Below, piece by piece: positions 1 through 5,186 of a DNA stretch of 5,186 bases. Source of the DNA: Gammaproteobacteria bacterium. Lineage in GTDB: Bacteria; Pseudomonadota; Gammaproteobacteria; Pseudomonadales; Oleiphilaceae. The stretch covers positions 1 to 5,186 of the forward strand of contig JAJUGC010000195.1 of NCBI GenBank assembly GCA_029268325.1. Direction: 5' to 3'. Every line of letters begins with the position of its first letter. The stretch's first letter is position 1. The notes beneath the pieces were generated by a model, which had not been told where the DNA came from, did not search any database, and was given only the letters and a program-made list of their open reading frames with translations. Position numbers and translations under genes: made by a program.

Positions 1-873
1 CTGGGGGCGGTTGGGGGCCCCAAGTGGGACACGATCGACCCGGCCATCCGGCCTGAGCGCGGATTGCTGAAAATCCGCTCCGAACTGGGTTTGTTCGCCA
101 ACCTGCGCCCGGCCATGCTCTATCCGCAATTGGCAGAGGCTTCCACGCTGAAGCCGGAAGTGGTGTCTGGGCTGGATATTCTGATTGTGCGCGAGCTGAC
201 CGGAGGCATTTACTTCGGCAAGCCACGGGAAACAAAAGTACTCGACAACGGCGAGCGTATGGCTTACGACACGCTGCCCTACAGCGAAAGCGAGATCCGC
301 CGGATTGCCAAAGTGGGTTTCGAAATGGCAAGAGTGCGTAACCGCAAGCTTTGCTCTGTTGATAAGGCCAACGTCTTGGCCTCCAGCCAGCTGTGGCGCA
401 CGGTCGTGGAAGAGGTCTCTAAGGACTATCCCGATGTAGAGTTGTCCCATATGTATGTGGATAATGCTGCAATGCAACTGGTGCGGGCGCCCAAGCAGTT
501 CGATGTGATTGTCACGGACAATATGTTTGGCGACATCCTGTCCGACGAGGCGTCCATGTTGACCGGCTCCATCGGTAGGCTGCCCTCCGCCTCTCTGGAC
601 GAGAACAACAAGGGAATGTATGAGCCATGCCATGGATCTGCGCCGGATATTGCAGGTCAGGGCATTGCCAACCCCTTGGCAACGATTCTTTCTGCTGCCA
701 TGATGTTGCGCTATTCCTTTGGCCAGGAACAGGCGGCTTCGCTGATCGAGCGTGCGGTCAGTGTGGTACTGGATCAGGGTTACCGCACCGGTGACATCTA
801 TTCAGACGGCACCCGCAAGGTTGGCACCAGCGAGATGGGTGATGCCGTTGTTGCGGCTCTTAAGTCCTTATAG
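1..873 (+). CDS. leuB: 3-isopropylmalate dehydrogenase, 5'-truncated by window start
   Basis: LeuB oxidatively decarboxylates (2R,3S)-3-isopropylmalate to 2-oxoisocaproate with NAD+, the third step of leucine synthesis, in the cytoplasm as a Mg2+/Mn2+-dependent homodimer. The frame is already open at base 1 (LGAVGGPKWD, a conserved early LeuB motif). The gene therefore starts upstream, and the TTG at 64 is internal. 290 residues are visible; the family is usually about 360, so roughly 70 N-terminal residues are missing. Visible motifs: RELTGGIYFG (190-219), the substrate-loop tyrosine region AYDTLPY, SVDKANVL with the catalytic lysine at 364-366, FGDILSDE (526-549) with the metal-binding aspartates, and the NAD-site stretch YEPCHGSAPDIAGQ (619-660). 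It ends in TAG at 871. leuC and leuD would be expected upstream in relatives but are not in view. One oddity is Arg at 577-579 in SIGRLPSAS, where family members usually have Met. Function is otherwise secure. Confidence 0.97.
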   Translation: MGAVGGPKWDTIDPAIRPERGLLKIRSELGLFANLRPAMLYPQLAEASTLKPEVVSGLDILIVRELTGGIYFGKPRETKVLDNGERMAYDTLPYSESEIRRIAKVGFEMARVRNRKLCSVDKANVLASSQLWRTVVEEVSKDYPDVELSHMYVDNAAMQLVRAPKQFDVIVTDNMFGDILSDEASMLTGSIGRLPSASLDENNKGMYEPCHGSAPDIAGQGIANPLATILSAAMMLRYSFGQEQAASLIERAVSVVLDQGYRTGDIYSDGTRKVGTSEMGDAVVAALKSL

Positions 874-892
874 ATAGCGGGCAGCCCGCTAT
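874..892. repeat. Perfect 8-bp inverted repeat just after leuB
   Basis: ATAGCGGG, a 3-base loop (CAG), then CCCGCTAT: a perfect hairpin beginning at the base after the leuB stop codon. No T-tract follows on the + strand (AAACCC comes next), and none is present in the other direction. It is therefore not a standard intrinsic terminator. It could protect the 3' end of the leuB message or cause a pause. The structure is seen in the sequence; any role is inference. Confidence 0.5.
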
Positions 893-909
893 AAACCCAC
901 GGGCACTGA

Positions 910-922
910 AGGCCTAGGGCCT
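910..922. repeat. Short inverted repeat in the leuB-asd spacer
   Basis: AGGCC, loop TAG, GGCCT: a 5-bp perfect palindromic stem. It is the second of three hairpin-capable elements packed into the 121-base spacer. On its own it is short enough to arise by chance. Confidence 0.3.
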
Positions 923-952
923 GATGGGTAAGGTGAATTGTAATGTAAACCG

Positions 953-972
953 GAGCCGGCGCAGGCCGGCTC
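953..972. repeat. Perfect 8-bp GC-rich inverted repeat upstream of asd
   Basis: GAGCCGGC, loop GCAG, GCCGGCTC: a strong GC-rich hairpin ending 22 bases before the asd start codon. GCTTAAATAACT follows, with no run of T, so a rho-independent terminator is unlikely. Its place just upstream of the asd ribosome binding site would allow an effect on mRNA stability or translation of asd, but no regulator or riboswitch core is visible. The hairpin is certain as sequence; the function is unknown. Confidence 0.5.
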
Positions 973-994
973 GCTTAAATAACTGGGTAGGCGA

Positions 995-2107
995 ATGATG
1001 CGTGTAGGCTTGGTAGGATGGCGTGGCATGGTTGGCTCCGTGCTGATGCAACGGATGCTCGAGGAAGGTGACTTTAACCTGATTGATCCGGTGTTCTTCA
1101 CCACTTCAAATGTGGGGGGGCAAGGACCGGATATCGGTAAGGATATTCCTGCACTGAAGGATGCCTTCAGTGTTGACGAGCTCAAGCCCATGGAAGTCAT
1201 TATTTCCTGCCAAGGTGGCGACTACACCAATGAGGTGTATCCGAAGCTCCGCGCCGCAGGCTGGAAAGGCTACTGGATTGATGCCGCCTCGGCTCTGCGC
1301 ATGAACGACGACTCGGTAATCGTTCTGGACCCGGTTAACCGGAAGGTGATTGATCAGGCCCTCCACGATGGCATCAAGGATTTTGTAGGCGGCAACTGTA
1401 CCGTCAGTCTGATGCTCATGGGGCTGGGCGGGCTGTTCCAGGCTGGCCTGGTGGAATGGATGTCTGCCATGACCTATCAGGCAGCCAGTGGTGCCGGCGC
1501 CCAGAATATGCGTGAGCTGATTGCGCAAATGGGTACTTCCCACCAGTCTGTTGCCGAGGAGTTGGCCAATCCTGCTACCGGCATTCTGGATATTGACCGC
1601 AAGCTGGCCGAAACTATGCGCTCCAGCGCCTTTCCGGTAGACAACTTTGGCGTACCTTTGGCAGGCAGCTTGATCCCCTGGATCGACAAGCAGCTGGACA
1701 ATGGCCAGAGCCGGGAAGAGTGGAAGGGTCAGGCAGAGACCAACAAGGTCCTGGGCCGTTCCGGCAATCCCATCCCCGTGGACGGTACCTGTGTGCGGAT
1801 CGGCGCCATGCGTTGCCACAGCCAGGCGTTGACCATCAAGCTGAATAAAGATGTGCCGATGTCTGACATCGAAGGCATCATTGCCCAGGCCAATGACTGG
1901 GTGAAAGTGATCCCCAATGAGCGGGAAGCGACCATCCGGGAGCTGACTCCCACTGCTGTAACTGGCACTCTCTCTGTTCCGGTAGGTCGGTTGCGCAAGA
2001 TGAACATGGGGCCCCAATACCTGAATGCCTTCACTGTGGGCGATCAGCTCCTGTGGGGCGCAGCCGAGCCGCTGCGCCGCATGCTGCGGATCCTGCTCGA
2101 GCAGTAA
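995..2107 (+). CDS. asd: Aspartate-semialdehyde dehydrogenase
   Basis: Asd reduces L-aspartyl-4-phosphate to L-aspartate-4-semialdehyde with NADPH. This is the branch-point step feeding diaminopimelate/lysine, threonine and methionine synthesis in the cytoplasm, and it is normally essential because diaminopimelate is needed for peptidoglycan. The product is 370 residues, full length for the gammaproteobacterial form. GWRGMVG (residues 8-14) is the NADP-binding loop. Cys135 in GGNCTVSLM is the catalytic nucleophile, Gln162 lies in TYQAASGAGAQ, and Arg268 and His275 lie in RIGAMRCHSQ (substrate binding and acid-base catalysis). Two ATGs stand in tandem (995 and 998). Starting at 995 gives MMRVGL, which lines up with the MKRVGL form I recall from Pseudomonas. 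The GTAGG at 987-991 is better spaced for 998, so the start is uncertain by one codon. A run of seven G lies at 1114-1120. No separate promoter is evident; co-transcription with leuB is possible. A strong terminator follows. Confidence 0.98.
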   Translation: MMRVGLVGWRGMVGSVLMQRMLEEGDFNLIDPVFFTTSNVGGQGPDIGKDIPALKDAFSVDELKPMEVIISCQGGDYTNEVYPKLRAAGWKGYWIDAASALRMNDDSVIVLDPVNRKVIDQALHDGIKDFVGGNCTVSLMLMGLGGLFQAGLVEWMSAMTYQAASGAGAQNMRELIAQMGTSHQSVAEELANPATGILDIDRKLAETMRSSAFPVDNFGVPLAGSLIPWIDKQLDNGQSREEWKGQAETNKVLGRSGNPIPVDGTCVRIGAMRCHSQALTIKLNKDVPMSDIEGIIAQANDWVKVIPNEREATIRELTPTAVTGTLSVPVGRLRKMNMGPQYLNAFTVGDQLLWGAAEPLRRMLRILLEQ

Positions 2108-2128
2108 GATTCGCCAGGCTCCAAATAG

Positions 2129-2153
2129 AAGCCCCCGCTACTGCGGGGGTTTT
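2129..2153 (+). terminator. Rho-independent terminator after asd
   Basis: The stem CCCCCGC / GCGGGGG (2132-2138 with 2143-2149) has a TACT loop. It is extended by a G-T wobble pair and A-T pairs and runs into a TTTT tract at 2150-2153. It lies 21 bases past the asd stop codon and closes the leuB-asd transcription unit, separating it from fimV. The T-tract is short, but the 7-bp all-GC stem is strong. Confidence 0.9.
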
Positions 2154-2253
2154 CAGTTTAGGGGCGGGGGAATATTTGAGGTTGGGCAAGGTAAAAGTTG
2201 GCCTGATTGGCAGGTTGGAGTGACAGAACCTTGCGCGGTGTCTCGCTTTCGGC

Positions 2254-2282
2254 TTGTCAAATCCCAGGACCTCATCAATACT
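2254..2282 (+). promoter_or_regulatory. Candidate sigma70 promoter for fimV
   Basis: TTGTCA (2254-2259, five of six against TTGACA) is followed after exactly 17 bases by AATACT (2277-2282, four of six against TATAAT). Transcription would start near 2289 and leave a leader of about 210 bases before the fimV ATG. The asd terminator just upstream makes a fimV promoter necessary somewhere in this gap. This is the best match I found by eye, and weaker alternatives nearer the gene cannot be excluded. Confidence 0.4.
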
Positions 2283-2293
2283 TACTAGCGTTC

Positions 2294-2306
2294 ATTGGAA
2301 ACCAAT
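2294..2306. repeat. ATTGG-AAA-CCAAT palindrome, possible operator
   Basis: A perfect 5-bp inverted repeat with a 3-base spacer, starting 11 bases after the candidate -10 box, so close to the predicted transcription start. That is a typical place for a repressor operator, but the arms are short and no known regulator site is recognised. Confidence 0.3.
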
Positions 2307-2483
2307 CCGATTTTGTCGAATTAACAAACGGATGCGTGAGTGGTAGTCAGCTATTTGCGAGCATGAGCGTCATCTAGCCGACTGGGAAAACCTGCCTGAT
2401 ACGGCCAATACGCCTTCAGCTGTTATCCGCCATCGCCAGTATTTAAAAGCTCAATACCACAACCTTTTTCGGTCTTGAAGAAG

Positions 2484-2489
2484 AAAGGA
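2484..2489 (+). promoter_or_regulatory. Ribosome binding site of fimV
   Basis: AAAGGA ends 8 bases before the ATG at 2498. This good Shine-Dalgarno match fixes the fimV start, which also gives an intact signal peptide directly after it. Confidence 0.75.
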
Positions 2490-2497
2490 ACGAAGTT

Positions 2498-5186
2498 ATG
2501 ATTCGTAAGTTCGCGGCAGCGTTGTTCGCAGTGTCGACTCTCAGTTCTAGTGTCGCCTTGGCATTAGGGCTCGGTGAGGCAAAGGTCAATTCGACACTCA
2601 ATCAGCCGTTGAATGCCGAAATTGAACTGATCAGTGTTCGCGATCTTACCAGCGCGGAAATTCTACCGGCCCTGGCGTCACGGGAGGATTTCGTAAGAGC
2701 GGGGATTGAGCGTCCCCATCTTCTTTCGGATCTGAAATTCAATGTCGTCTTTAAGGATGCCAACAACGCGGTCATCCAACTATCCAGTCAAAAGCCGATC
2801 CGGGAGCCGTTTCTGAACTTCCTGGTCGAGGTGGTCTGGCCTAACGGTCGCCTGTTGCGTGAATACTCCCTGCTGATCGACCCGCCGATGTTTGCCTCCG
2901 AGCCGGCGGCAGCCGTAACCCCTGCGGTGGCATCGTCCCAGCCTGCGCCGGTTGTGCGTCGGGATCCGACACCGCAAACCCTTGCCAGCCCATCTATTTA
3001 TGGTTCAGCCGTTGCTAGTGGTGACGAGCGCCGCACTCTGAAGACCGACGGTTCCGATACTCTGTGGCACATTGCCCAGGCGAACCGCCCCTCTAATCGG
3101 GTCACTACCCAGCAAACCATGTTGGCGATCCAGGATCTGAACCCTCACGCCTTCATTGATGGCAATATCAACCTGTTGAAAGCCGGTCAGGTCCTGCGCA
3201 TGCCCACACTGGACGATGTGGAGAAACGCAGCGCTGATCAGGCCGTAGCGCAAGTTCGTGCCCAAAACCGTGCCTTTGCTGAAAAGCAGGCGCTGCGGGG
3301 AAGACAGATTGACGCCACCGGACGCACCGCATCTTCTGCTCCCGTCCAGCAACCTACGACTGAAGGCGTATTGAAGATCGTAGCTGCCGATGGCGACGCC
3401 CAGGATAACCCGGGTCAGGCTGCTGGCGGCAAGGCCGGCAGTGCGACAGGAAGTGGTGGTTCTGACAACCAGCTTGACCTGGCGTTGGAGCAATTGGATA
3501 AGGCGAATCGGGAAAACCGCGAACTCCAGAGTCGCTTGCAGGATCTGGAAGAGCAATTGGAGACTTTGCAGCGCTTGGTTTCCCTGAAAGATGACCAGCT
3601 GGCACTGCTGCAAGCCCAGAGCGGGCTTTCCGATCAGGCGGAGTCACCTGAGGCTCCGGTGGAGGCTGCAGAAGTCTCTGCTGAGTCCGAGGCTGGTGCT
3701 GTGGAAGCAGTTCAGTCCGAGGAAGAGTTGATTAGTGCTATTTCCGAGCTGGCTGCTGAAGAGGCGGCGGGCGAGGGAGCCGAAACTGTCGAAGAAACCC
3801 GGGTTTTGGCAGAAGAGGCGGTTGAGGCTGGCGTATCCGAGGAGACGGCTGTTGCTGAAACTGAAGCGGCCCAGCCTGAAACGGCGCCTGTGCAGGCTGC
3901 ACCGGAAGTTACACCGGTTTCCGAGCCGGCCGTTGTACCTCCGCCCTCCAAGAGCTTCCTGGAGCAAGTTCTGACCGATCCCCTTTATAAAGGGATTGCT
4001 GGCGGTAGTGTGGTTCTGCTGCTGATTATTCTGTGGCTGGCTTCCCGTCATAATGCCAATAAGGAAAAGCAGTTCCAGCAGGAGCTGGCGACTGCGGGTG
4101 GTGTGCCGCTGGATGACGACGAGGCAGTTGATCTGGGCCAGTCTGAGCGTCGGGATGCTACCGGCGCAGTGGCGGCCGGAGTCGGTCTGGGCGCCATGGC
4201 AGCCGTAGCCGGTGAGCAGGAAGGTGAAGAGGGCGATGTTCTGGCAGAAGCGGAAGCCTACATGGCCTATGGCCGTCTGGAGCATGCCGCTCAGCTGCTG
4301 GAAGGCGCGTTGGAAAATGAGCCCGGTCGTAGCGATGTGCGGCTGAAGCTGATGGAAGTGTATAGCCAGGCCGGTAACCGTGAAGGCTTTGACCAGCAGT
4401 TTGCCGCCCTGGAAACTGCCGGTGACGCCGAAGCGCTTGAGGCTGCAGAACAGCTGCGCGCAGCCTTTGCCGGCACTGCGGACTCCGATGGCTCTGAACC
4501 TGAGCTGTCCCTGGATGATCTGGAAAATGAACTGCTGTCCGGTGGAACGACGAGCTATCAGGCTGCCACGGAGACCGTTGAGGATAAGGCTGACCAAGAA
4601 CTGATGTCCGCTCTGGAAGGGCTGGAAACGGATGAATTGCTGCAACCCCAAGAAGAGGTCGCAGAGGCGTCCGCGTCCGAGCCGGCTCTGGATGATGACT
4701 TCCTCAAACTGGACGATGCTGACGTCTCCACGGGGCTGGAAGAGGAATCCCCGGCTGAGGCGCCATTTGCTGAGCCGGAGAGCGATGACCTGGATATAGA
4801 GTTTGATCTCAGCGAGCTGGATCTGGACAGCCTGGAAGAGACCAGTACCCCGGCCGCAGAGTCCGCTGAGGAAGTGGCAGAGGCGTCCTCCGAGTCCTCT
4901 GATCTTGAATTGATGGACTTCGAACTGGGTGAGCTGGGCGAAGCGTCCGAGGACGAAGACCCAAAAGTGTGGGTCAAGCTAACGTGCGAGCAGGCCGGCT
5001 GGACGTGGTACATCATCGAGATGCAGCCAGTGCATCTTGACGCCATTTTCTATGGCTACCGTGTCGGCTGGGATGAAGAGGTAACGCACTTCAACCAGTC
5101 AGACCTGGAGCTATTGAGTGCACAGTGGGGCTTTCCGATTGTGCAGGATGAAACGTTTGTACCTATTCGTCTGTCTGAGGTACAAG
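2498..5186 (+). CDS. fimV: FimV/HubP-family polar landmark protein, C-terminus replaced; runs off window end
   Basis: FimV is an inner-membrane protein that binds peptidoglycan and marks the cell pole. In Pseudomonas it supports type IV pilus secretin assembly, twitching and cAMP signalling; the Vibrio relative is HubP. Visible architecture: a signal peptide (residues 1-22, cut after ALA), the FimV N-terminal domain (23 to about 130, starting LGLGEAKVNSTLNQPLNAEI), a LysM-like peptidoglycan-binding domain (about 181-236, DTLWHIAQAN to AGQVLRMP), and a coiled coil (about 326-374). Then come an Ala/Glu-rich periplasmic linker, one transmembrane helix (about 499-516, GIAGGSVVLLLIILWLAS), a TPR-like helical pair (about 580-639), and an acidic cytoplasmic region with LSLDDLENELL and DLDIEFDLSELDLDSL. 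FimV sequence is convincing to about residue 817. The conserved C-terminal TPR-like module (VATKLDLARAY-type) is absent. The frame instead enters DUF2958-like sequence and stays open to the end (896 codons, no stop). It could be a true fusion, an insertion-disrupted gene or an assembly join. The identity of the first 817 residues is secure. Confidence 0.93.
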   Translation, partial: MIRKFAAALFAVSTLSSSVALALGLGEAKVNSTLNQPLNAEIELISVRDLTSAEILPALASREDFVRAGIERPHLLSDLKFNVVFKDANNAVIQLSSQKPIREPFLNFLVEVVWPNGRLLREYSLLIDPPMFASEPAAAVTPAVASSQPAPVVRRDPTPQTLASPSIYGSAVASGDERRTLKTDGSDTLWHIAQANRPSNRVTTQQTMLAIQDLNPHAFIDGNINLLKAGQVLRMPTLDDVEKRSADQAVAQVRAQNRAFAEKQALRGRQIDATGRTASSAPVQQPTTEGVLKIVAADGDAQDNPGQAAGGKAGSATGSGGSDNQLDLALEQLDKANRENRELQSRLQDLEEQLETLQRLVSLKDDQLALLQAQSGLSDQAESPEAPVEAAEVSAESEAGAVEAVQSEEELISAISELAAEEAAGEGAETVEETRVLAEEAVEAGVSEETAVAETEAAQPETAPVQAAPEVTPVSEPAVVPPPSKSFLEQVLTDPLYKGIAGGSVVLLLIILWLASRHNANKEKQFQQELATAGGVPLDDDEAVDLGQSERRDATGAVAAGVGLGAMAAVAGEQEGEEGDVLAEAEAYMAYGRLEHAAQLLEGALENEPGRSDVRLKLMEVYSQAGNREGFDQQFAALETAGDAEALEAAEQLRAAFAGTADSDGSEPELSLDDLENELLSGGTTSYQAATETVEDKADQELMSALEGLETDELLQPQEEVAEASASEPALDDDFLKLDDADVSTGLEEESPAEAPFAEPESDDLDIEFDLSELDLDSLEETSTPAAESAEEVAEASSESSDLELMDFELGELGEASEDEDPKVWVKLTCEQAGWTWYIIEMQPVHLDAIFYGYRVGWDEEVTHFNQSDLELLSAQWGFPIVQDETFVPIRLSEVQ
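4949..5186 (+). other. DUF2958-like segment joined in frame to fimV, partial at both ends
   Basis: From about residue 821 of the open frame (DPKVWVKL) the sequence stops resembling FimV. It reads like a compact globular domain rich in aromatic residues: AGWTWYIIE, then AIFYGYRVG, a central FNQSDLELL, then WGFPIVQDETFVPIRLSEVQ. From memory, DUF2958 proteins share the pattern DP-V-K, WTWY-x-x-E, FFG-V-G, F-x-L-S-E-L-E, GLP-I-x-x-D-x-x-F and L-S-E. The match covers nearly the whole family except its first 20 or so residues. DUF2958 has no established biochemical role; its genes are typical of plasmids and integrative elements. No start codon with a ribosome binding site lies before it (GTG 4967 and ATG 5018 are unsupported), so its natural N-terminus has been lost. 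G+C is about 53% from 4961 on (hand count) against about 59% in the 160 bases before. The family assignment is moderate; that it is foreign to FimV is more certain. Confidence 0.6.

Larger units (their letters stand above)
2154..2497 (+). other. Noncoding leader region of fimV
   Basis: These 344 bases between the asd terminator and the fimV start hold no supportable gene. The only open stretch on the + strand, to 2288, is an out-of-frame continuation from within asd with no ribosome binding site. The region is more AT-rich than its neighbours toward its middle. It contains a candidate sigma70 promoter (2254-2282), a small ATTGG/CCAAT palindrome (2294-2306) and the fimV ribosome binding site. 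No tRNA, known riboswitch core, IS end or direct repeat was recognised. Confidence 0.7.

Noticed and set aside
874..892. Intrinsic terminator for leuB
   Set aside because: The stem is perfect, but no T-tract follows on either strand, so it is listed only as an inverted repeat.
975..980. TTAAAT as a -10 box for an asd promoter
   Set aside because: There is no acceptable -35 element at the right distance (the bases there are GGAGCC), and the transcription start would fall almost at the start codon.
874..994. A lysine riboswitch before asd
   Set aside because: The spacer is too short for the full aptamer and shows only simple hairpins, with no multi-branched core.
1106..2017. A 303-codon open frame on the minus strand
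   Set aside because: It lies wholly antisense to asd, which has all its catalytic motifs. The translation shows no family features, and long antisense frames are common opposite GC-biased genes.
2025..2288. An 87-codon + strand frame overlapping the 3' end of asd and the fimV leader
   Set aside because: It starts inside asd in another frame, reads through the asd terminator, has no ribosome binding site and resembles no known protein.
2335..2350. A CRP/Vfr-like site (TGA-N-TCA) in the fimV leader
   Set aside because: The half-sites are only three matching bases each, and the spacing is 7 rather than 6.
3644..4651. A 335-codon open frame on the minus strand
   Set aside because: It is antisense to the FimV acidic, transmembrane and TPR-like regions. 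The product is low-complexity and rich in Gln, Leu and Phe, as expected from reading Glu/Ala-rich codons backwards, and no domain is recognisable.
4558..5046. A Ser-rich 162-codon minus-strand frame that crosses the FimV-DUF2958 junction
   Set aside because: The serine richness is the complement of repeated acidic and alanine codons in FimV. There is no domain or credible start, and it only appears to span the joint by chance.
4967..5186. An independent DUF2958 gene with its own start (GTG 4967 or ATG 5018)
   Set aside because: Neither codon has a suitably spaced ribosome binding site, and both would remove conserved family residues. The segment is better read as a truncated piece joined to fimV.

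Overview
The window comes from a gammaproteobacterial chromosome. It carries the leuB-asd-fimV gene order known from Pseudomonas and related groups such as Marinobacter and Alcanivorax. All three genes are on the + strand, and the proteins look like those of pseudomonad or oceanospirillalean relatives. A genus cannot be fixed from the sequence alone; an Alcanivorax- or Marinobacter-like organism is a guess.

Layout: (1) 1-873 is the 3' four-fifths of leuB (3-isopropylmalate dehydrogenase, leucine synthesis), cut by the window start. (2) 874-994 is a short spacer with three compact inverted repeats and no convincing terminator or promoter. (3) 995-2107 is a complete asd (aspartate-semialdehyde dehydrogenase; lysine, diaminopimelate, threonine and methionine branch). 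It is closed by a strong intrinsic terminator at 2129-2153. (4) 2154-2497 is a noncoding leader with a plausible sigma70 promoter and a good ribosome binding site for the next gene. (5) From 2498 to the window end a single open frame runs without a stop. About 817 codons are a clear FimV/HubP polar landmark protein: signal peptide, N-terminal FimV domain, LysM-like domain, coiled coil, acidic linker, one transmembrane helix, a TPR-like segment and an acidic cytoplasmic region.

The anomaly is at about 4949-4963. Where FimV should continue into its conserved C-terminal TPR-like module, the frame passes, with no frameshift or stop, into sequence resembling DUF2958, a small domain usually found on plasmids and integrative elements. 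The DUF2958-like part lacks its own start and the first part of the family. Base composition drops from about 59% G+C just before the junction to about 53% after it (hand counts). The join is therefore an abrupt one between two unrelated genes, lying in a short acidic-codon stretch that both could share. It may be a real recombination or insertion in fimV, or an assembly chimera. The sequence alone cannot decide, and the chimera must be excluded first.

Functionally, leuB and asd are amino-acid housekeeping genes. fimV is a separate transcription unit for cell-pole organisation and type IV pilus function.
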